From assembly GCA_915066865.1 (NCBI GenBank), contig CAJZEE010000069.1, forward strand, positions 1 through 11,284: 11,284 bases of DNA, given 5' to 3'. Shown here one piece after another: positions 1 through 6,475 of the stretch. The notes beneath the pieces were generated by a model. It searched no databases and was not told the DNA's origin. It worked only from the letters and a program-made list of their open reading frames with translations. Source of the stretch: an uncultured Veillonella sp. Lineage in GTDB: Bacteria; Bacillota; Negativicutes; Veillonellales; Veillonellaceae. A program made the translations under genes and the position numbers. How positions within the stretch are numbered: the first letter of the stretch is position 1; each line of letters opens with the position of its first letter.

Positions 1-67
1 ATATTGCTGAAAAAGTATAGTAAATCGATAATTTTAATGAGGAAAAAATGAGCCGTTCATGAAAATA

Positions 68-76
68 TGGTATAAT
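68..76 (+). promoter_or_regulatory. Extended -10 promoter for the WYL regulator gene
   Basis: The sequence TGGTATAAT is a perfect extended -10 element (TGn followed by the consensus TATAAT). No convincing -35 hexamer lies 16-18 bases upstream, which is usual for extended -10 promoters. A start near base 83 would give a leader of roughly 100 nt before the ATG at 184. That leader would carry the inverted repeat at 98-121 and the TGTATTA repeats. Confidence 0.6.
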
Positions 77-97
77 GTGTATGGGTATTTTGTAAAT

Positions 98-121
98 ATC
101 ATCCGATGTGTTGTGGATGAT
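98..121. repeat. Inverted repeat in the WYL gene leader, possible operator
   Basis: ATCATCC (98-104) and GGATGAT (115-121) form a perfect 7-bp inverted repeat with a 10-bp centre, so the half-sites are 17 bp apart. It lies about 20 bp downstream of the -10 element, a typical place for a repressor operator. Autoregulation by the WYL protein is a reasonable inference but nothing here proves it. Confidence 0.4.
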
Positions 122-130
122 TCTATAAAT

Positions 131-164
131 TGTATTAGTTGATAAAGTTGTATTAATTGTATTA
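131..164 (+). repeat. Three direct copies of TGTATTA in the WYL gene leader
   Basis: TGTATTA occurs at 131-137, 149-155 and 158-164, with starts 18 and 9 bases apart, just upstream of the AAAGGAG ribosome binding site at about 171-177. The copies may be protein-binding half-sites or the result of replication slippage in AT-rich DNA. Confidence 0.4.
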
Positions 165-183
165 TTTGTAAAAGGAGTCTTTT

Positions 184-1212
184 ATGGCATCTAAGAAGGC
201 AGTTCTAGTATACATACTAGAAATCCTGAAAGACGAAACAGATGCTAATCATACGTTATCTCAAGAGGAGATTCGCAGTATATTAGCCGAACGGTACGAG
301 GTATCCGTCGATCGGAAAACCTTAGGCCGTCATTTAAATGATTTATATGAATCTGGAGATTTTAGTATTCAATGTGAAGAGTCTGCTGTGGGAGCAGATG
401 GCACAATTCGACGTACTGATTTCTATATGATTCATACCTTTGAAGATTCTGAATTGCGATTATTGATTGATGGTATATTGGCATCTCGCCATATTACTGC
501 ATCTCAACGTAAAGATTTAATCGGGCGTGTTGCAAAATTGGGTAGCTCCTATTTTAAGCCTCATGGTATTGATATTGAAAGTAATACGGGGTACCTTCAT
601 AGAAGCCAAGATTTATTTCTTAATATTGATCTCATAGAAGAAGCAATACAAAAGGGTAGAAAAATTTCATTGGCCTATTGCCAACCAGATGTGGATAAGC
701 GATTACATATTAATCTTGGCCCAGATCATAAGGAACGGAAGTATGTATTTAATCCATTCCAACTAGTAATGAATCGAGGACATTATTACCTGGTAGGAAA
801 TCACGAAAATTATGATGACATGTCTACATTACGCGTTGATCGAATTGCACATATTACGGTGCTAAATGAACGTAGAAAACCTTTGCGGGAGATAAAGGGA
901 TATCAACAACAACGCACCTTTAATGTGTCACAATACGTAAAGGAACATATTTATATGTTCGGTGGTGAATCTATTACTGTTACGTTTAAAGCTAGACGTT
1001 CCATCGTAAATCAAATTTTAGATTGGTTCGATGGCAATGTAGAGTTTACAAATATAACAGCTGATAATGTTGTATGTCGTGTACGTGTTAATCATGACGC
1101 CTTTAAATATTGGGCGCTCCAATATATGCAAAGTGTAAAAGTGCTTACTCCAGCTTCTTTAGTGACAGAGGTAAAAGCCGCAATTGAGGAAGGTTTACAC
1201 CAATACTCATAA
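184..1212 (+). CDS. WYL-domain transcriptional regulator
   Basis: This is a probable DNA-binding transcription factor of the WYL family, which usually senses a ligand or nucleic acid through the WYL domain. Residues 1-75 look like a winged helix-turn-helix (RKTLGRHLNDLYESGDF at about 44-60). The WYL domain runs from about 150 to 232: the core motif appears as YYLVG (201-205), followed by STLRVDRI with R217 and R220, the conserved basic residues of the fold. Residues 262-335 match the C-terminal WCX extension. The 342-aa length is normal for this HTH-WYL-WCX layout. The start is supported by AAAGGAG about 7 bases upstream. The gene has its own promoter and ends in a shared terminator, so it is monocistronic. 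Its target is not evident; the palindrome in its own leader makes autoregulation plausible. The family is secure, the regulon unknown. Confidence 0.9.
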   Translation: MASKKAVLVYILEILKDETDANHTLSQEEIRSILAERYEVSVDRKTLGRHLNDLYESGDFSIQCEESAVGADGTIRRTDFYMIHTFEDSELRLLIDGILASRHITASQRKDLIGRVAKLGSSYFKPHGIDIESNTGYLHRSQDLFLNIDLIEEAIQKGRKISLAYCQPDVDKRLHINLGPDHKERKYVFNPFQLVMNRGHYYLVGNHENYDDMSTLRVDRIAHITVLNERRKPLREIKGYQQQRTFNVSQYVKEHIYMFGGESITVTFKARRSIVNQILDWFDGNVEFTNITADNVVCRVRVNHDAFKYWALQYMQSVKVLTPASLVTEVKAAIEEGLHQYS

Positions 1213-1214
1213 AT

Positions 1215-1250
1215 AAAAGCTAGTTGATCGGTGAATCAACTAGCTTTTTT
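1215..1250. terminator. Shared terminator between the WYL gene and putP
   Basis: A 14-bp perfect stem (1215-1228 with 1235-1248) encloses the 6-base loop CGGTGA and runs into TTTTTT on the plus strand. It begins three bases after the WYL gene stop and lies just beyond the stop of the convergent symporter gene. The A-rich left arm gives a shorter T-run on the minus strand, so it probably serves both genes but works best rightward. Confidence 0.9.
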
Positions 1251-1258
1251 ATGTTTTC

Positions 1259-2746
1259 TTATAGAACGTGCATTTTTTCTGCTTCTCTATAGTCTTTTAG
1301 AACCGGACGTGGAGGCAATTTACCCATGAGGCTTACAATATAGATTGCGATAGAAGAGAAGATGAAGCCTGGCACAATTTCATATAGGCCAAAGAATCCA
1401 AATTGTTTCCAAATGAGTACTGTTAAACCACCTACAACAATACCAGCGATACAGCCGTGACGCGTCATGCGCTTCCAGAACAAGGAGAACAAGATTGCTG
1501 GACCGAAGGCTGCACCGAAGCCTGCCCATGCATAGGCTACCATCGTCAAGATATAGCTGTCTGGATCCATAGCCATATAGATGGCAATCAATGCCACTAG
1601 AAGTACTACGATACGGCTTACTAATACAAGCTCTTTATCGCTTGCTTTTGGATGGATGATATTAGCATAGAAGTCATTAGAAATAGCAGAGGCTGTTACT
1701 AATAATTGAGCAGATGCGGTACTCATAATAGCGGCCAATACAGCGGACCAGATAAGGCCTGCTACAAATGGAGTAAAGAGCCGTTCAGTCATGATGAGGA
1801 ATATTGTTTCCGCATCAGTGCCTACTAATTTATCTGGCAGCATGTAAACATGACCGATGAGACCTACTGCAATAGCTGCCATAAGGGATAAGATAACCCA
1901 TACCATGGCGATATTCGTAGATTTCTTAAGCTCTTTCGCATCAGAGATAGCCATAAAGCGCACTAGGATGTGAGGTTGACCGAAGTAGCCAAGACCCCAA
2001 CCAAGAGAAGAAATTAGGCCGATAGCCCAAGTAAACCAATCAGATGGATTACCAAACAAGCTAAGTCCTTGTGGAAACTCATGTTGGATGAGTTGGAATG
2101 TTTCAATAGGGCCACCCATGTACATGGCTGCTGTAATTGGTACTGCCAAGATGGCAAAGAACATTAATGCGCCTTGAATACAGTCTGTCCAAGATACGGC
2201 AAGGAATCCGCCAAGGAAGGTATAAAATACGACGATGCCAGCGGTGATAAAGAGGGATACGGTGTAATCAAGACCAAAGATGGTATTGAACAATTTGCCC
2301 CCTGCCACGAATCCTGATGATGTATAAATCAAGAAGAAAATCAAGATAAATAAGGCGGAAATGACAGCTACCGAATGGGATTGATCATGAAAACGATTCT
2401 TCAAATAATCCGGTAATGTTAAGCTATCACTGGCTACCTCAGTATGGTTACGTAAGCGTCTAGAAACGAATTTCCAGTTCGCCCATGTACCTAATGTGAG
2501 GCCTACGGCAATCCATACACCAGAAATCCCCGTAGTATACGCTAGACCAGGCACACCCATGAGCATCCAACCACTCATATCTGATGCCTCTGCACTGAGT
2601 GCTGTGATCCATGGTCCTAGTTGTCGGCCACCGAGGATGTAATCACCAATGCTGTTTGATTTGCGATAGTAGTAGACCCCGATATACATCATGAGTCCTA
2701 GGTATAAGGCAAAGGCGATAATAATCATTAAGTTGTCTTGTGTCAT
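1259..2746 (-). CDS. putP: Sodium/proline symporter (SSS family)
   Basis: This is an inner-membrane sodium:solute symporter of the SSS family, closest in motif content to the proline transporter PutP. The 495-aa length and a run of about 13 hydrophobic segments fit the LeuT-like fold. Signature stretches are SDMSGWMLMGVPG at 55-67, where D56 matches the Na+-linked Asp of E. coli PutP, R41 in GGRQLGPW, GWGLGYFGQPHILVRFMA at 249-266, and AAIMSTASAQLL at 338-349, where S342/T343 match the Na2-site Ser/Thr pair. The start is the ATG at 2746, with AAGGAGGT upstream on the minus strand; its spacing of about 12 bases is slightly long. The gene is monocistronic and convergent with the WYL gene. Proline is the likely substrate because the motifs are PutP-like, but a related solute cannot be excluded. 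No proline catabolic gene is in the window, so uptake could serve nutrition or osmoprotection. Confidence 0.88.
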   Translation of the reverse strand: MTQDNLMIIIAFALYLGLMMYIGVYYYRKSNSIGDYILGGRQLGPWITALSAEASDMSGWMLMGVPGLAYTTGISGVWIAVGLTLGTWANWKFVSRRLRNHTEVASDSLTLPDYLKNRFHDQSHSVAVISALFILIFFLIYTSSGFVAGGKLFNTIFGLDYTVSLFITAGIVVFYTFLGGFLAVSWTDCIQGALMFFAILAVPITAAMYMGGPIETFQLIQHEFPQGLSLFGNPSDWFTWAIGLISSLGWGLGYFGQPHILVRFMAISDAKELKKSTNIAMVWVILSLMAAIAVGLIGHVYMLPDKLVGTDAETIFLIMTERLFTPFVAGLIWSAVLAAIMSTASAQLLVTASAISNDFYANIIHPKASDKELVLVSRIVVLLVALIAIYMAMDPDSYILTMVAYAWAGFGAAFGPAILFSLFWKRMTRHGCIAGIVVGGLTVLIWKQFGFFGLYEIVPGFIFSSIAIYIVSLMGKLPPRPVLKDYREAEKMHVL

Positions 2747-2804
2747 GCCTATATAAGACCTCCTTAGGTTCTAGTTATATTCTATAGTATAGTAAATAAT
2801 TTTT

Positions 2805-2813
2805 ATTGTACCA
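2805..2813 (-). promoter_or_regulatory. Probable extended -10 promoter for putP
   Basis: Read on the minus strand, this is TGGTACAAT, an extended -10 with one mismatch to TATAAT. No good -35 is visible. A start about 7 bases downstream would give a leader of roughly 50 nt including the AAGGAGGT ribosome binding site. Confidence 0.45.
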
Positions 2814-2953
2814 CATATTAGTACTTTAGAGGGTAAAAAAATTGGTGATATTAATAAGATTCCTATACCAATTTAGCCCATATACTTTAGAGATACGCAT
2901 TAGATTGTTGCTTATGAAATCATATACTAATGAGTCCCATACCGAACGAAATA

Positions 2954-2962
2954 TGATAAAAT
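2954..2962 (+). promoter_or_regulatory. Possible extended -10 promoter for recQ
   Basis: TGATAAAAT fits an extended -10 with one mismatch and no obvious -35. It would start transcription near 2969 and place the 11-bp palindrome at 2980-3006 in the leader. A weaker alternative uses TTGGTC (3006-3011) as -35 with AATATT about 16 bases on; the palindrome would then touch the -35. Confidence 0.35.
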
Positions 2963-2979
2963 AAAAGAATGTAAAAACG

Positions 2980-3006
2980 ATATTTCGTATTGGGTATACG
3001 AAATAT
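2980..3006. repeat. Perfect 11-bp inverted repeat upstream of recQ
   Basis: ATATTTCGTAT (2980-2990) and ATACGAAATAT (2996-3006) are perfectly complementary around the 5-base centre TGGGT. The half-site CGAAATAT also occurs once more at 2947-2954, overlapping the candidate -10 element. No T-run follows, so it is not an intrinsic terminator. An operator or a 5' leader hairpin are the main options. Confidence 0.65.
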
Positions 3007-3063
3007 TGGTCAGTAGTCATCGAGATTAATATTTACATTTCTGGAACGTGAAAGGAGGACCTT

Positions 3064-4932
3064 ATGGAACAACAAGTAGGCACTAAGCATGAAGTACCTA
3101 AACCGTATCAAGTTGTGACGAAACAACAAGCGTTGCGTATGTTAGAGACCTACTTTGGGTATACCTCCTTTAGACCGGCTCAAGAGGCTCCTATTGCATC
3201 CTTGTTGCGGAATGAAGATGTAATTGGAATCATGCCGACAGGGGCAGGGAAGTCTATCTGTTTCCAGATTCCTGCGCTTTGTAAGCCGGGTTTGACTATT
3301 GTGTTTTCTCCGCTTATTTCTCTTATGAAAGACCAAGTGGATGGTCTTTTAGTACAGAATATACCAGCGTCACTTATCAATAGTACGCTTACCCAAGCAG
3401 AGTTTAATAAAACCATGTACGAAGTACGCAGTGGCAAAATTAAACTCTTATATATTGCGCCAGAGCGGTTGAGCTCTAATTTTTTCTGTAATGTACTGCG
3501 AGCGTTACCGATTGCTCAAGTTATCGTGGATGAGGCTCACTGTATCTCTGAGTGGGGCCATGATTTTAGACCGTCTTATCGACTTATCGGAGAGTGGCTC
3601 AATTCATTACCAAAGAGACCTATCGTGGGGGCTTTTACGGCGACGGCGACGAAATATGTAGAAAATGATATAAAAAAATTATTAGGTCTAGATACGGCTA
3701 ATGTATACGTGACGGGTTTTGATCGGCCTAATTTATCGTTCTCTGTTATCCGCACACCGAAGCGGATGGATTACGTTGTCCATTATGTGCGAGAGCACGC
3801 CAATGAAAATGGTATTATCTATTGTGCAACGCGCAAGGATGTAGATCGGGTTTATGAAAATTTAACCCGTGCGGGCATCAAAGCTGGCCATTACCACGGA
3901 GGACTCAACGACGAGGTGCGCCATGAAATGCAGAATGCCTATGCAGACGATAAATTACAGGTTATGGTGGCGACGAATGCCTTTGGTATGGGCATTGATA
4001 AAAGCAATGTACGCTATGTGCTACATTATCAAATGCCGCGTAATATGGAGTCCTATTATCAGGAGGCAGGACGAGCTGGCCGTGATGGGGCACCTGCTGA
4101 ATGTATCTTGCTTTATAGTGGGCAGGATGTACAGGTTCATAAGTATTTAATTGAACAATCTATCGAAACGCCGGAACGACAAGATGTGGAGTTACGCAAA
4201 TTGCAGTCCATGATTGATTACTGTTTCTGTAGTAATTGCTTGCGTAAATATATGCTTAATTACTTTGGTGAAAGCACCGTTTGGACTACTTGTGATAATT
4301 GTAGCTCTTGTAAGGGTTCTGCTGATAAGGTCAATGTTACGAAGGAAGCAAAAGCTATTTTTCGTGCCATCATGGGCACCGATGAGCGATATGGGGCATC
4401 AATGATAACCTCTATCGTCCGCGGGGAGCGAACGGATCGTATTATGCGTGCTGGACATGATGCATTGCCTGTCTTTGGCTTACTGAGCAATGTAGATGAA
4501 AAATCTATTAAAGGACTTATCCAACAGTTTGTAGCATCTGGCTACTTGCGCAGTTCGACTGGAAAATACCCTATATTATCCTTAACGGCTGGTGCAGAGG
4601 AAGTATTAGCAGGTCGTAAAGAGGTAGAGGAAATTAGACAACATGTGTCTGTGCCTTCTCGCACTAGTAAGTCTGCTGCCTCAGTGGTGCGAGGAAAGTC
4701 CAGCTCTACATCGGGCGGCTTATTTGAACATTTACGTCAACATCGCAAATACTTGGCAGAAAAAGCGGGTCTTAGACCGTATCTTATCTTTCCTGACACA
4801 GTACTCATAGATTTGGCAAATTTACGACCTACAACATTAGGTGAGTTTGGCAATGTTAAAGGCGTAGGGGAAGCAAAATTAAAAAAATATGGACTTACCT
4901 TTTTACAGGCCATTGCAGAATATAAGGGATAA
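3064..4932 (+). CDS. recQ: ATP-dependent DNA helicase RecQ
   Basis: RecQ is a 3'-5' superfamily 2 DNA helicase acting in recombinational repair and replication-fork processing. All expected parts are present in order: FGYTSFRPAQ (31-40, motif 0), Walker A PTGAGKS (58-64), DEAH box (156-159) followed by the aromatic-rich loop CISEWGHDFRPSY, motif III FTATAT (191-196), and motifs V/VI through 300-342 with QEAGRAGRDG. A zinc site follows, formed by C392, C410, C413 and C416 (spacing one residue longer than in E. coli RecQ); C387 and C389 lie just before it. The RQC winged helix spans about 420-525. An HRDC domain spans about 551-620. The 622-aa length is close to the 609 aa of E. coli RecQ. The start is the ATG at 3064, preceded by AAAGGAGG. 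No terminator is visible after the stop, so transcription may run on into thyA. Confidence 0.96.
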   Translation: MEQQVGTKHEVPKPYQVVTKQQALRMLETYFGYTSFRPAQEAPIASLLRNEDVIGIMPTGAGKSICFQIPALCKPGLTIVFSPLISLMKDQVDGLLVQNIPASLINSTLTQAEFNKTMYEVRSGKIKLLYIAPERLSSNFFCNVLRALPIAQVIVDEAHCISEWGHDFRPSYRLIGEWLNSLPKRPIVGAFTATATKYVENDIKKLLGLDTANVYVTGFDRPNLSFSVIRTPKRMDYVVHYVREHANENGIIYCATRKDVDRVYENLTRAGIKAGHYHGGLNDEVRHEMQNAYADDKLQVMVATNAFGMGIDKSNVRYVLHYQMPRNMESYYQEAGRAGRDGAPAECILLYSGQDVQVHKYLIEQSIETPERQDVELRKLQSMIDYCFCSNCLRKYMLNYFGESTVWTTCDNCSSCKGSADKVNVTKEAKAIFRAIMGTDERYGASMITSIVRGERTDRIMRAGHDALPVFGLLSNVDEKSIKGLIQQFVASGYLRSSTGKYPILSLTAGAEEVLAGRKEVEEIRQHVSVPSRTSKSAASVVRGKSSSTSGGLFEHLRQHRKYLAEKAGLRPYLIFPDTVLIDLANLRPTTLGEFGNVKGVGEAKLKKYGLTFLQAIAEYKG

Positions 4933-4939
4933 TAAATTT

Positions 4940-5005
4940 TACTGTATATATGGTAGTACTGTATATTTTTTAGTATGATAGTACTATATATTTTAGTAAG
5001 ACTAG
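4940..5005. repeat. Short degenerate tandem repeats upstream of thyA
   Basis: Three consecutive units start TACTGTATAT or TACTATATAT and end in TAG: 4940-4956 (17 bp), 4957-4981 (25 bp) and 4982-5005 (24 bp). The last two match at about 20 of 24 positions. The units also create a 7-bp inverted repeat, TAGTACT/AGTACTA (4954-4960 with 4980-4986). The recQ-thyA gap is 125 bp in all. I see no convincing terminator and only weak AT-rich promoter-like sequence in it. Confidence 0.5.
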
Positions 5006-5057
5006 CAAGATATACGTTAGTATTTTTTGCTTATTATATATAGATCTAGGGGGATAA

Positions 5058-5849
5058 ATGAGCTTAGCAGATACACAATACCTCGGTATTATTGAAAATA
5101 TTTTAGATCATGGCATTTATGGTCAAAATCGCACAGGCATTGCAACGTACAAATTGCCTCAACAAATCATGCAATTTGACTTGCAAGAGGAATTTCCAAT
5201 TTTAACCACTAAATTTGTAGCTTTTAAAACAGCTGTGAAAGAATTATTGTGGATTTGGCAAATGCAGTCCAATGACGTGCGCAAATTGCAAGAAATGAAT
5301 GTGCACGTATGGGATGAATGGATGCGTGAAGATGGTACTATTGGTAAAGCATACGGCTACCAAATTGCGAAGTACAAACAACTAGATAAGCTTATCAAAA
5401 CGATTAAAGAAGATCCTGATAGCCGCCGAATGATTGTAACCCTTTGGAATATTGAAGATTTAGATGATATGGCGTTGCAACCATGTGCGTATGAAACCTT
5501 ATGGGATGTAGGGGATGGTTACTTGAACTGCATGCTCATCCAACGCAGTGGCGACATGGGGCTTGGCGTTCCGTTTAACACGGCTCAATATGCGGCATTA
5601 CAATGTATGATTGCTCAAGTAACAGGTTTAAAACCAGGTAAATTTACACATGTTATCAACAATGCCCATATCTATGAAAATCACGTAGATGCATTGCGTG
5701 AGCAATTAGCACGTCGCAATCAAGCGTTGCCTGCTCCAAAAATTATCGTGAATCCTGAGGTAAAAGACTTCTATGACTTCACACCAGAGGACATTACCTT
5801 AGATGGATATGAACATTTAGGTAAATTATCCATGACTGTTGCTGTATAG
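5058..5849 (+). CDS. thyA: Thymidylate synthase ThyA
   Basis: ThyA methylates dUMP to dTMP using 5,10-methylene-tetrahydrofolate and releases dihydrofolate. The 263-aa length equals the classical family (264 in E. coli). Visible landmarks are R25 in NRTGIAT, the phosphate-binding arginine pair in DSRRMI (R123/R124), catalytic C143 in QPC, R163 in QRSGD, N174 in GVPFN, and H204/Y206 in NNAHIYENH. The stretch after the nucleophile reads AYETLWDV where E. coli ThyA has HAFFQFYV, and NNAH replaces GDTH. I recall this variant from clostridial enzymes, so it looks like a lineage subtype rather than damage. The ribosome binding site AGGGGG lies just before the ATG. The gene heads a thyA-folA-tex run, matching the folate recycling link with the next gene. 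Its final codons form the first unit of a tandem repeat that continues into the spacer. Confidence 0.95.
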   Translation: MSLADTQYLGIIENILDHGIYGQNRTGIATYKLPQQIMQFDLQEEFPILTTKFVAFKTAVKELLWIWQMQSNDVRKLQEMNVHVWDEWMREDGTIGKAYGYQIAKYKQLDKLIKTIKEDPDSRRMIVTLWNIEDLDDMALQPCAYETLWDVGDGYLNCMLIQRSGDMGLGVPFNTAQYAALQCMIAQVTGLKPGKFTHVINNAHIYENHVDALREQLARRNQALPAPKIIVNPEVKDFYDFTPEDITLDGYEHLGKLSMTVAV

Positions 5850-5968
5850 CATTGTATTCATGACAATTGTTAAATAGCATAATATGTATGGCTATTGCTA
5901 TATAGTATTATGTTTATAGCCATTGCTAAATAGTATAATTTATGACTGTTGCCATATAGTATTAACTG
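5832..5968 (+). repeat. Five degenerate tandem copies of the thyA 3' end
   Basis: Units start at 5832, 5860, 5888, 5916 and 5942, with lengths 28, 28, 28, 26 and about 27 bp. The first unit is the true end of thyA, ATGACTGTTGCTGTATAG (MTVAV and stop), plus 10 bases. Read from the same position, the others give MTIVK, MAIAI, IAIAK and MTVAI, each followed by TAG exactly 15 bases in. There are no indels inside the 18-base core; length differences lie only in the tail after TAG. The array fills the whole spacer up to the folA ribosome binding site. Units 3 and 4 can pair through TGGCTAT/ATAGCCA (5889-5895 with 5916-5922). Origin by duplication of the thyA terminus is inferred. Confidence 0.8.
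5934..5939 (+). promoter_or_regulatory. Possible internal -10 element before folA
   Basis: Unit 4 of the tandem array contains a perfect TATAAT placed so that transcription would start about 35 nt before the folA ATG. There is neither a TGn extension nor a convincing -35, so this is only a candidate for an extra folA-tex promoter. Confidence 0.25.
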
Positions 5969-5980
5969 AAAGAGGGCAGT

Positions 5981-6475
5981 ATGTTAGCATTAATCGTAGC
6001 CGTAGCACATAATCGTGTAATCGGTAAAGATAATACTTTGATTTGGCATTTGCCAAATGATTTGAAATTCTTTAAGGAAAAAACAACAGGACATGTTATT
6101 ATCATGGGCCGTAAGACCTTTGAAAGCTTACCGTTCTTGTTGCCAAATCGTGAGCATTGGGTAATTACTCGTGATAAAGGCTTTGATGCACCAGAAGGTG
6201 TTAAGATTTTCCATAACCCTGAGGCGGCTGCTGAAGCAGCACGTGCTCTTGATGCGGCCTACGTTATTGGTGGCGCTCAAGTATACGAAGCTTTTCTACC
6301 TTATGTAGATACTATGTATATCACTGAAGTGGACCACGAATTTGATGGGGATGCATTTTTCCCTGAATTCTCAGAGGATGCTTTCACTATCGAATCCGTT
6401 GTAGACGGCATTGTGGATGAAAAGAATCAATATCCTCATCGTTTTGTAACCTATCGCAGAAAGGCAGCTAAATGA
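5981..6475 (+). CDS. folA: Dihydrofolate reductase
   Basis: FolA reduces dihydrofolate to tetrahydrofolate with NADPH in the cytoplasm, restoring the cofactor that ThyA oxidises. The 164 aa fit the chromosomal DHFR family (159 in E. coli). Visible features are IVAVAHNRVIGKDNTLIWHLP at the N-terminus with W22 and the catalytic acid D27, the NADPH-binding GRKTFESLP (43-51), R57 that contacts the folate glutamate, the IGGAQVY glycine motif (96-102), and the late DGDAFFPE segment. Nothing essential is missing. AAAGAGGG lies 4-5 bases before the ATG. The stop codon overlaps the tex start as ATGA, indicating translational coupling. The upstream spacer is entirely the thyA-derived tandem array. It is the normal trimethoprim target; resistance cannot be judged by eye. 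Confidence 0.95.
   Translation: MLALIVAVAHNRVIGKDNTLIWHLPNDLKFFKEKTTGHVIIMGRKTFESLPFLLPNREHWVITRDKGFDAPEGVKIFHNPEAAAEAARALDAAYVIGGAQVYEAFLPYVDTMYITEVDHEFDGDAFFPEFSEDAFTIESVVDGIVDEKNQYPHRFVTYRRKAAK

Larger units (their letters stand above)
2747..3063. other. Divergent spacer between putP and recQ, no gene seen
   Basis: These 317 bases hold the ribosome binding site and probable promoter of putP on the left, the probable recQ promoter and its palindrome on the right, and two copies of TACTTTAGAG (2822-2831 and 2883-2892). A further 8-bp inverted repeat, AAATTGGT/ACCAATTT (2839-2846 with 2867-2874), has a 20-base loop and no T-run. An open frame on the minus strand from 3020 to 2826 has no ribosome binding site and overlaps these regulatory elements, so I do not call it a gene. 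Confidence 0.6.

Noticed and set aside
2822..2892. Two copies of TACTTTAGAG as a regulatory pair
   Set aside because: A 10-base repeat once in 300 bases of AT-rich DNA is only mildly unlikely by chance, and the copies are 61 bases apart with no link to a promoter.
2826..3020. 64-codon open frame on the minus strand between putP and recQ
   Set aside because: It has no ribosome binding site, covers the recQ palindrome and promoter candidates, and its hydrophobic, Phe/Ile-rich composition is what random AT-rich DNA gives.
2940..3063. LexA/SOS box upstream of recQ
   Set aside because: GAAC occurs at 2944 and 3044 but without a matching GTTC at the right spacing.
4260..4490. Minus-strand and alternate-frame open frames inside recQ, tex and the aldehyde dehydrogenase gene
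   Set aside because: They lie wholly within well-supported genes in other frames and show no domain or initiation signal.
5832..5968. CRISPR-like array
   Set aside because: The units are contiguous without unique spacers, are degenerate, and derive from the thyA coding end; no cas gene is near.
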